Of a stretch of DNA of 64,000 nt, positions 37,601 to 49,600 are shown one piece after another. The DNA lies in contig JALDNG010000005.1 of NCBI GenBank assembly GCA_024349245.1, forward strand, positions 21,899,001 to 21,963,000, given 5' to 3'. Position 1 is the stretch's first letter, and each line of letters begins with the position of its first letter. Made by a program: the position numbers and the translations under genes. The notes beneath the pieces are model-generated. The model saw nothing but the letters and a program-made list of their open reading frames with translations, did no database searches and was not told the DNA's origin. This stretch comes from Neodontobutis hainanensis. Its lineage: Eukaryota > Chordata > Actinopteri > Gobiiformes > Odontobutidae.

Positions 37601-40600
37601 GAGGAGAAAAAAAATTGTGGTCAGAATATGATGTCCTGCATGGGATGTTTGGGATGATGGGGAGACACTCTTCCACTTGAGCAGGATCAACCGACACAAC
37701 AGGAGGGAGGTGTATGCCACAGTTGGTCAAGAAAAGGGCAGGACCAGAGCATTTTAATAAGTGGCGCTTCAGTAAAATCTGACAGTGTCGGCTGACTGTA
37801 GTCTAGAAGTCCAAAGGTCTTATTGATAAAAGACTTTGTAGGATCTCTACTAAACAAGTGTGTATGTCCCGAAAATGGAATGCGGCTACAGATATCCAGA
37901 TTTATAAAAGTGTGACACCCACTTGTAGGGATGGGTATCGTTAGTTATAGTGTGTGTATAGAAGTTGGTGGTGTTACATAGGTGTATTTGGCTGTATTTA
38001 ATATATTTTAGGAAAAGTGACCTGTTTGAGATTGCCAGTTAGGTAAATTAAAGTAACTGAGAATGCCAATCAAACTCAGCAGTGCTCAAACTCTAAGAAG
38101 TGGAAAATCAAGGATTACGTTGAAAACAAACCAAGGTCAGGTAGACAAATAAAAATTTCAGCCACAACTGCCAGGAAAATTGTTCGGGATGCAAAAAAAA
38201 AAAAAAAAAACACAAATAAGTTCAGCTGAAATATAGAACTCAGAAAAGTGGTGTGGCTGTTTCAAGATGCACTATAAGGAAGCACTTGAAGAAAAATGTG
38301 CTGCATGATCAGGAAAGTCATTACTACGCAAATGAAACAAAGCATCCTGCTTAAACAGCACAGACACATGCCTCAAACTTCTGGAACAAAGTCATTTGGA
38401 GCGATGAGACCAAAATTTTACTTTTTGGCTACAACCATAAAATGTTATATTTGAAGTGGTGTTAACAAGGCCTGCGATGAAAGGTACATCAGTCCTACTG
38501 TGAAACATGGAGGTGGTTACTGATGTTTTGGGGATGTGTGAGCTACAAAGGCACAGGAAACTTAATCATAAAATGATGCCAAGATTAATGCAGCATGTTA
38601 TCAGAAAATACTGGAGGAAGATTTTCCCAAGACAGCCCAAGAATTTACAGGAACTAGACTTTTTGCCAAGAAGACTGGGCAGGTTTACCATCTTAGAAAA
38701 TAAAGAGCCTCATCCACAAAAGACTTCATGCTGTCATAGGTGTTAAAGGTGGCAATACGTGGTATTGAGAACAGGGGTATGTAAACTTTTGATCAGGGTT
38801 ATGGTTCAGATGACTGGTGCACAGATTTTCAGATAGCGTTTTTTTTGGCTACTGACAGCATGTGTTGTCCTTGTCTCATGACAACCTGTCAGTCCGTTGG
38901 AAAACCAAACCAAGTTGTCCCTCCAGCACCACTCCGTCCTGTTCCTGCTGTTGGTGAACCATCTGAACATGCCATTGTTGACTGTAGTGGCCATCTGACT
39001 AAAACCAAATCAGGAACTTAGTTCTAGCTCACTGTAATGTGTGTCTCCACTTGTATTCCTGAAGCAATTCTGCTGCGCCAAATCACTGCTCAAGCTATTT
39101 TGAAAGCACTTACTTTTTCATGCCACTGTATACAGTATAGATGATATTGGGCCTTATTTTAATAATTTTATCCAACTCAAAAATCTCAAAATCAACAATT
39201 GTCTGAGGTTGACAATGTTTTTTGTAAGATTTAATATGAAAGACATAGTTATCATCTTTCTGTTGTTATGTTACTTATGTTCACCACCACTTTTTTGTGG
39301 AGAATGGGTTAATTAAAAAAGAGATTCAAGACTCTTTATTTTATTTTATTTTTTATTATTAAACTGAGCATCATTCTCATATATATGAATCTGTGTAGTT
39401 TGTTCTTTGCTGTGTTTACTTTTTTCAGTTTACTTTAATAAAACCTACTTAAAGCAGCAGCAAGTGTCTCACTTCAAACTGAACGGTTTCTCCTCGATCT
39501 TTGTTTACTTTCAAAGTTAAAGGGATGTTGAAGGAGGTTGTAGTTTCTCTTTGAGGCTCAACTTTAATATCTGCTGAAGCTGTCAGTCTGATGCACTTCT
39601 GACCCAGACTTGCACTGAAATCCTCCAAAATATATGCTGTAAATTGCGCAGAGAAATTGTGGAATGTGGAAATTTAGAGATGGGAATTAAATGGTGTCAT
39701 AGGAAACATGTAGCTCTGTGTAAAAATATTTGGTAGTAATAATATACAATGGCTACATGCCATCCCGTTCTTGATTCTGCCTCATTCTTCTGCCTGATGC
39801 TTTTGTTAACTCTCAGATGCATTAATGATGGTGGAAGTATAAGATGTAAAGGTTAGGGTCTTTTCTCTTCCACATTCCAGGAGTCACTGTTCTTTTCAAG
39901 TACCATTGTCCTATGAAGTCTTTTAGTGCATTATATAGTTTAAGCCATTATGTGTTATTTCTTTCTTTCTTTCTTTCTTCGTTACAGCTGGACAACCCAG
40001 ATGAACAGGCGGCTCAGATCAGGAGGGAACTGGATGGACGGCTGCAGATGGCAGATCAGATTGCTCGGGTAAAAGCCAGTGTAGAGAAGCACACACACTT
40101 CAGAATGCTTTTTAACAAAGCAATAACATTTTTGAATGGATGTAAATTCATATTCTGTTTGTGTGTTGTTAGCACGCTGGAAGGTTTCCCAGGTTTTGTT
40201 CCAGAGAAATGGAGGCGATGTACATCGAGGAGCTTCGATCCTCTGTTAACCTACTCATGGCTAACCTGGAAAGCATGCCCGTGTCTAAGGGAGGGGAGTT
40301 CAAACTGCAGAAACTCAAGCGCGGACACAACACCTCCATCATGGATATGGGTCAGGAGGATGAGAACACTCTGTCCAAATCTGACGTGGTGTTGTCCTTC
40401 ACTCTAGAGGTACATGCTACAACCTTAGACAATTAAAACTTGTGGGAGAAATGATCTGTGTCAAGGAAAAGAAGTCTTCAGACATGCTTCTCTAATAAGC
40501 CCTTTTCACACACTCTCCACTTTTTCCTAACCTGAGCGTTGACACATGCAACAGGAGTCTGTTTGCAGGATTAGTGTTACCAAGCAGTGGTGTCAATAGG

Positions 40601-43600
40601 GCAAAGTAATGTACAAACCAGCTGCATGCAGTCTGTCACACAATTTAAATGACACGTCCACGTCCTGAGCTCCCCAGGCAAAAACTGCAATGTTCATATC
40701 ATATATTAATGATGTACAAGCGTGTAAAAATAGCCCCATGGATATACTGTGCAGCCCGATAAATGTTGGATTATTGAGTATAGCGCAACACACAGTCCTA
40801 GGGTAGCTCTTCCTTTCCAGGTCATGCCTTATGTCCAAAAATAAATTACTTCATTACAGTGTATGTGTGTAACTAAGACTGTGTTCTCTGCAGGTAGTCA
40901 TCATGGAGGTTCTGGGCCTGAAGTCCCTTGCACCTAATCGAGTAGTTTACTGCACCATGGAGGTGGAGGGAGGACATAAGCTGCAGACAGACCAGGCTGA
41001 GGCATCCAAGCCCATGTGCGTACACTACAACTATAATATACACAAGAAACAAGAACAAAGAGTCAACTAACAACATGGGTATTTATTTTCTGGAGCCAGA
41101 AGCATGTTTAGTGCAAAGCTATTGAAGTTTAGCTTTTGTGAAAACACTGTTATTAAGAAAGGAATGAGAATCCTAATACACACTGCCCCCTGTTGGAAAG
41201 AGGTGGATCTGTGCCTTGGTGTTGTCTGTGTATTATTCAGACACATGCTGACATACAGTACAGTATTTGAATAAATGAAGTCTTTATTTCAAACATATGG
41301 TTAAAACAGAAAGAAAATAAACATTTAAAATTCCACCCTTTTAGTGTAACACTCGGCTCCCAGAGCATTTACCTTCACCTAAATAAACCAGAAACAAGTA
41401 ACAGACCAACATTCACAACACAAAACCAGCTGTAGCGCTAAAGTCAGGTATAGTCAGTTTTAAATTTTAGTGCTGAGACAGAGGCTTTTGTGTCCACACC
41501 CAGTAACGTCTGTAAGTCCACGGCTGTGTGTCTTCACACATTCGTCCTCCAGCATCATTCAGCATCTCTTTTCCTTCAATGAGGAGATATTCCAAGAGGC
41601 CAGCAACGGTCTCAACAGGGGCTTCTTTTCGTTTCTCTTTTACTGTTCTTTATTTAGTCTATTTCCAGAACAAGGTAACCTTCACTTGAGTCACACGAGG
41701 ACACCTCGAGTGGTACCTGATATTAGTCTCCTCCGTCCCACACCTGACCCGCCCCCTCTTTATAAACATGCATCCCCTGTGCACTCAGACGTGCACACAT
41801 TTAAACTAACAATACAAAGATAGAGAGACCAAACCCAAACAGAGAAAAAAATGGTAATTTTCCTGTTAACTTTCTGTGGCTATGCTACAAGTTATTCAAA
41901 CTGAAAACACATATTTGGTGTTCAAAAAGGAGTAGGAGGAAGTAGTGCTTATGTACTTGTTCCTACTCCTTTTTCCATTTCATTCATTTTGATCTTCATT
42001 TGTCTCCCACTGTGTACACATCTACACACATGCTTATTCACAGACTTATAGCACTTTTTATGAGCTCAAATTTACAAACTAAATATTCAAGCAACAAAAA
42101 ACAATTAGCTCTGTCACTAAGTCATCGGCTAATACTCATCCTCATCAAGAGGAAGTAGAGAGAAGAATCATCAGAAGTATACATTCTTTTAACTATTTTT
42201 ACTGCATAACAATTTTTAATTTGTCATCTAAATTGTTCCAAAGATTTTTCCCCAAAAATAATACTTTTTTTTTGTACCCTATTCCTCTGAGGAATATACC
42301 GACTCTTTTTCTGACCTCGAACATGTACTGGATCCTTTATCTTTAATCTATATTTAATTAATACAACTACTACTACAAAATATTGAACTATTTACATAAG
42401 CGTTAATGTGATACTGCTGTAATGATTTTTCTTATTTAATGAATCTATTTTAGGTGTAGTTTTATAAAATTATTCCTTACTTATTGGCCAAATGTGGGTA
42501 CGCATTAAAATTCAATGCTTGCTTCGGATTTGTTTTTTTCTCATTTAAATATTCATGCTTAATGGGCTCTGGTCATTTGCCCAGTGTCGTTCCCCTCTCC
42601 CCGTCTCATATCCATCAAATAAAGGCATAAAGGCCCCATGTTCCCCAGGTTCTCTCCGGGTACTCCAGCTTCCTCCCACCATCCAAAAGACATGCATGTA
42701 CAGGTCAACTGGCAACTCTAAAGTGTCCATAGTGGAAAAAAATGTGAGTGTGAATGGTTTTCTGTCAGTGTCTGTCTCTAAGTGTCAGCCCTGAAACTAA
42801 CTGGCCACTGTCCAGGGTGAACTCCGCCTAAGGCTTAAAGTTGCCGGGATAGGCTCCAGGAAGAAAATGAATGAATGAATTATCCATGAGTATTTTGCAT
42901 GTCATTCGCAGGTGGGGCACCCAGGGGGACTTCACCACCACCCAGCCCCTGCCAGCGGTGAAGGTGAAGCTGTTCACTGAGAGCACTGGAGTGTTGGCTC
43001 TGGAGGACAAGGAGCTTGGCCGGGTATGAGCAGCACACTCTAGTCCCAGTGTCTCTGTGTCACCAGGGCATCACTGCTGTATGTGTGTGTTCTCAGGTGG
43101 TGCTGCACCCCACGCCCAACAGTCCCAAACAATCTGAGCTGCACAGGATGAGTGTGTCTAAGGGCTGCCCTGACAGTGACCTGAGGATCAGACTGGCCAT
43201 CCGCATGGACAAGCCCCAGAACATGAAGCACTGTGGGTAAGCGTCTCTGCTCTGCCCACAGCTGAATGTGCCCTACCACTCTCCCTCAACAGCAGTGTAG
43301 GTGCATTGCCTGTTTCTTTTATTAAACAAATGTAAATCCAGGAAAATTTTCTTCAAAACACTAATACATTACATTAAACCAAAGAGCTGACCTGAATGTT
43401 ATATTGTTTATTTGACCATTAGACTGTAGTGATACTTTAATTATTGCTCGTTAAACATTTATCCATCTATAAAATATAAATTTATTTATTTATTTTTTAA
43501 CTCCAATTCCTTTTGTTAAATAGTTTTCTGTGTTTCATTACAGAAGAGAATAACGTGTATCACAGGAGAGTGTAAAAATATGTACATTCCAGTGATGTTT

Positions 43601-46600
43601 TAGTTCAGCTAAGGCTGCTAAGCTAAATCATTTCTTTTGTTTGTGACAGCAGTACATGCAGTGTATGTCTAAAGCTACAACTTAATTAACTGACTGACAT
43701 TGTGTTCATTACCTACATGACTTGAAGTCAGTGTCTAAAACTGGAAAGCTAACTGTTTGAGTTGTCACATAACACACCAGCAGAGGTCAGCGTAGGCTCA
43801 TGTATGCCACACGTAGACCTCAGTCAGTCCACGTGGTATTAATTTTTTTAAAAAACATTTCATTAACCAGGTCAGTGATATCAGGAACCACAGTGTTACT
43901 GTCAATTCTTTTTACAGGTTTGGTTGCTTTTCACCAGTTTCTAATTAAGTAATTAATAATTATTTTCACAAAAACAGTTGCAGTTCCCTAGCCTGGTTCT
44001 ACCAGACTCTCGTACATTTCATTTGTACAGAGAGTCTGGCCTCGCTCCATTGACAAGCGTTTACTTCCTTGTATGCGGGAACTCTGTTGAAGTTTAAAAC
44101 TATTGGATCTGCCCAGAGTCACTCAGGATCTGCCATAGCCAATCGCTAACGTGTGGTCGTGACGTATGTCATGCGCCGAAACCGACCGGAAACAACAAGT
44201 CACTCCCTCTGTTCGCTGATTGGTCCTACAAAAAATTGATTTCTGGAAACCTAAGAATATACAGCGATCCCAGACTAAGTACTAAAGCGAAATGAAATTG
44301 AGCGGAAGTACGTAGGAGGGCGGAGCCAGGCTAGCAGTTCCCATGCCATTACCACTAAATTCCTCTAAAGACGTTTTCCCAGGATTGTGTCAGTATTAAA
44401 CACGCCATGGTTCAACCTCCTCTGAAGTAAATCTAATATAAACATCTCTGGCGTATGAATTATTTTAGAGTTCAATGATGAAGACTATGATGTGTTCTGA
44501 TGTGACAGGTACTTGTGGGCCATTGGTAAAAACGTGTGGAAGAGGTGGAAGAGGCGCTTCTTTGTGCTGGTCCAGGTAAGCTCCTCGACACCACACACAC
44601 GAGCTCACTGAGCATTTCACAGACACACTCAGCACTTCGAAGATTTATTCACTATTTCATTGAATTCTTCTCACCTTTAAGAATAATTTTCTAACTAATA
44701 ATTTCTACAATACAGAGAGCTGATACCAATTACTTCATTTCATTTTACAAAAAATACAAGTGTTAACTAACTAACTGCTAACTACAGAGGCCCTGCGTTC
44801 CCTTTGGATCATTAAAAATATGAATTTAAAATAAAGAAACCCATAAAACATTGGTATCAAACTCAAAGTTGTGAAGTCTTGTTTTATGGAAGATTTGAAC
44901 AGGTTTTATATATCCTTGTAGCAAAAACTGTGAATGAACAAATACAATAAATCTGATTCAAATCTATCTAAAACCTGTTCAAATATAGTTCCAAATATAT
45001 CACCTACAAAATGTATTGGAGGGCCACATAAAACATTGCAGGTGCAAAGGCCTTGAGTTAAAACAGTTCTGGTATTATGGAGCCTGTTAAAATGTATTAG
45101 TATTTTTGATTTGTTCATTATCACTGATTTTAGTTACATTTATTATTTCATCTGACACATTTTTCCAAAATCAATGTGGCCGTAATGATCATAAGTGTAG
45201 TTGCTTTGTTGTTTGAAGCACATCATGGATCTGTGCTGTTCATCTGTTCAAAAACAGTTCCATTCATTTAATGCATTATTACATTATATTTGTTTATCTT
45301 TGATAAAAAATGCGTTGGCACTACACTTGAACATTGGAGGCACACACACACTCCCCGGGCTTCTCCCTCAGCTACAGTCTAGTGTGTGTGGAGATGGAGC
45401 CAAGCTGTCAGTGGAATGATGGAGAGAGCAGGCAGGCTTTTGTCAGGAGGTGGTGGTGGTGGTGAAGGGGAGGGGAGGGGGGGCTGCTGTGCTTTGGAAG
45501 GTGGGTGGGTGGGTGGCTGGCGGTGGGGGAGGGAGGGGGTATGTCCCTGCTGTGTTGGGAAGGATATGTCTCAGAGCTACAAGTTGACAGGGGATTGACA
45601 AAGTGGAGTGAACACTAGCTGGTCTAACACTTGCAGCTAGAAAATCCTGAGCGCCGCCAACTTGAAGCCTCTTACCCGCTCGCAGCTAAATATATCGCAA
45701 GTGACAAACACCGGTCAATAGACTGCACACTGGTGTTTGTTTTTGTGGCTGTCTTGAGAGGACAGGCTGCTGTGTGTGTTGGGCATGTACTTTTTGATGC
45801 CATCTCAGTAGAACTGCAGTTGGGGCGTACTGCATGTGCTTCGTCTTTTGGATTTTCCGTTTGACGTTTGACCGGTTTTGTAAAATGCGCTGCAAAAGTA
45901 AAGCAATGGCAAACATAGGTAGCGATAAATGACGGAGTGATTGGAATGAAGTCTCATTCTCAGACTGCACTGATGATCACTATAGTGAGTCTGTTGTGAG
46001 TTTTGCAGTGTGCACATACAGCAGCACATTTTACTGACAGCACTCCTTTTGTTGCCAGTCATTTATTCAACCCCAGCAGTTATTGATAACAATTGTTATT
46101 ACTACTTATTAGTGAGGTAAAATTTCTGTTATTACTGATCCTATTTACATGATCTGAGGTCTGGATGTGAAAATTAAACACCCGCACTCATCACATCTAA
46201 ACTAACTCCCTTCTTTACAATAAAACTTGAACTGAAATTTTTTTATGTGGCTTTCAGATAGATGAAAGCATATAGTCCATAATGATTTCAGGGTTACATA
46301 CAATAAATAAATCTGTACAAATGGAGAACTGCAGTACAGCTGAGGTAGGAGGGAACTGTATCATTTATTATGCTGCATAGTTTATAAATTTGGTAACTAA
46401 CTAAGCAAAGTGCCTTGTGTTCATTTAAGCCATCTGGAATTTAAGTCAACTGAACTGGTGAATGAGCTCATTAAAACGTACAGTTAACCACTGCAAAATG
46501 AAACAAAGGAAAGCAATAAAAATCCTTAACATGTCTGTGTGTTATTATGATCAGAGACATCCTCATGCATGTCAGTGTCTGTGTGTCACTTTTATGTGTG

Positions 46601-49600
46601 TTTGGCTTCTAAAGTTATAGTTTGGGGAGACACATGCCACATCGGTTCCATCATGTGTTTGTGAGTGTTTGTGTCCATGTGTTTCCTGTAATGATGTGGG
46701 CTGATGACTGAGGCCTTCCTCAGTGTGCTGCTGACTGACAGCTCAGAGCTCTATCACAGCAGCAGGTTAGAGCGGGCTGCTGTTTTCCACCGGCTGTGGA
46801 GAGGGAGTGGTGCTGTCCTGGAGGGAGCGGCTGTAGTGGCTCCGGTCCCTCCATCCGTCACTTGGCCCCAGGTCTCATCAGAGCGGCAGAGAGGAATCTC
46901 GTTTGGCACACACACTCAGATGTACACACAAACTCAGAATGCAGCTGTGGCCGGACTGAGAGCTGCCTCTTGCAGCGGCATAGGTGACGACAGTGCTGTA
47001 TGGGCCAGGACTGGTGATTGGTGAAGACAGGCTGAAATGACTGGCAGCTACAGTAGACGCAGGCCACAGAGTGTCACTACTCTTGTAATAAACATGGGAA
47101 CAACACTGACCCACATATCAGTGCTTTTTCAAAGTGTGTAAGAATGCTAGCCATAAAATCTACTGACCAGTGCAAAGTGAATCCAGGTTTGTAGCCTTCC
47201 TTCTTATTAAATCAAAAAAAATCAAGAAAATCTTTTAAGACAGCAAGCAAACAAAAAGAGATACACAGCAAGAACAACATGAGCAAGAAATTCTGAGAAA
47301 ATATAAATTTCAATGGCACAATAGACAATGTTGTTTAATGGTGGTTTAGCGTGTCAACAAAAATGTAAATGTTAAAATAAAATACAAACATGTTGTATCT
47401 ACAAATATTTTGGATAACTTTTAAAGCCCCAATTGTCTAGATTATGTTGAGCAATTTTTAGCTCCATCGGTTAAAATCTCTAGTAGAAGCACAATTTTTT
47501 TTTTAATCCAAGATGGCTGATTGCCGTTTTTTTTTAGTGCATGGTCATAATTATATTTTTTCTTTTTCTTGTCACGACAAACCTGTATCAAATTTTCAAG
47601 ACTCTATGACAAAAAAAAGTTTTGACAGGGTCCCATTGGCGTAATGTACAAACCCGAAAAGTTGCGTGTAATTATTGTGAATAAAAACAGAATGCAATGA
47701 TGTGGAAGTTTCAAATTTCAAAATTTCATTCAGAATACAACATAAAGAACATATCAAATGTTGAAAGTCATGACCGAAAGAACAAGATCCCGGATACAAG
47801 CGGCCAAAATGAGCTTTCTCTGCAGAGTGGCGGGTCGCTCCCTTAGAGATAATGGCTCGGGCATCTGTTTCGGATGCCTCCTGGACGCCTTCATAGGGAG
47901 GTGTTCCGGGCATGTCCCACTGGGAGGAGACCCTGGGGAAGACCTAGGACACACTGGAGGGACTATGTCTCTTGGCTGGGCTGGGAACGCCTCGGTATCC
48001 CCCCGGAAGAGCTGGAGGAAGTGTCTAGGGAGCGGGAAGTCTGGGCGTCTCTGCTTAGACTGCTGCCCCCGCGACCCGGCCCCGGATAAGCGGTAGAAGA
48101 TGGATGGATGGATGTTGAAAGTGAGTTATTTTGAAATGTAATGCCAGATATTGGCTCATTTTGGATTTTATGAGAGCTACAGATTGCAAAAAAGTTGGGA
48201 CAGGTAGCAGTAAGAGGCCCCAAAAGGTTAAATGTACATTGTATAAGGAACAGCTGGAGGACCAATTTGCAACTTATTAGATCAATTGGCAACATGCTTG
48301 GTATAAAAAGAGACTCTCAGAGTGGCAGTGTCTCTCAGAAGTCAAGATGGGCATTCCCCCAATGCTGCAGCCAAAAATAGTGGAGCAATATCAGAGAGGA
48401 GTTTCTCAAAGAAAAATTGCAAAGAGTTTGAAGTTATCATCATCTACAGTGCATAATATCATCCAAAGTTTCATGGAACAATCTCTGTGCGTAAGGGTCA
48501 AGGCCAAAAAACCAGACTGGACTCTTCGGGCCATTAGACGGCACTGCATCACATACAGGAATGCTACTGTAAAGGAAATCAGAACATGGGCTCAGGAATA
48601 CTTCCAGAAAACATTGTCGGTGAATACAATCCACCGTGCCATTCGCCGTTGCCAATCAAACGCTATAGGTCAAAAAAGAATTCATATCTAAACATGATCC
48701 AGAAGCTGTGTTTTCTCTGGAGCCAAGGCTCATTTAAAATGGACTGTGGCAAAGTGGAAAACTGTTCTGTGTCAGACAAATCAAAATTTGCAGTTCTTTT
48801 TGGAAAACTGGGACCCCATGTCATTCGGACTAAAGAGGACAAGGACAACTCAAGTTTTCATCAGCGCTCAGTTCAGAAGCCTGTATCTCTGATGGGATGG
48901 ATTTGCATGAGTGCGTGTGGCGTGGGCAGCTTACACATCTGGAAAGGCACCATCAAAGCTGAAAGTTATATCCAAGTTCTAGAACAACATATGCTCCCAT
49001 TCAGACGTTGTCTCTTTTAGGGAAGGCCTTGCATTTTCCAACATGACAATGTCAGACACATACTGCATCAATTACAACATCATGGCTGCGTAGAAGAGGA
49101 ATCCGATACTGAAATCACCAGATCTTTCACACAAAGAAAACATTTGGCCCATCATAAAGAGGAAGATGCGACAAAGAAGACATAAGACGGTTAAAGAACT
49201 AGAATTCTAAATCTATATTAGACAAGAATGGGACAACATTCCTATTCTTAAACTTGAGCAACTTGTCACCTCAGTCACCAGACGTCTGCAGACTGTTATA
49301 AAATGAAGAGGGGATGACACACAGTGGTAAACATGGCCTTGTCCAAACTTTTTTGAGATGTGTTGTTGCCATGAAATTTTAAATCAACTTATTTTTCCCT
49401 TAAAATTATTAATTTTCTCAGTTTAAACATTTGATATGTCATCTATGTTGTATTCTGAATAAAATATTGAAATTTAAAACATTCACATCATTGCATTTTG
49501 TTTTTATTACATTTTTGGGAATCGTGTTTGTATATTCAATTTTGTACAGTGCGGTTTTGCAACCCCTTGTATTGTTTAAAAAAGGGAAATTACTACATCA

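Noticed and set aside
39913..40407. 164-codon frame running through exon 4, intron 4 and exon 5
   Set aside because: It reads through the 104-bp intron 4 and continues exon 5 in the wrong frame; splicing at 40069/40172 restores the known protein.
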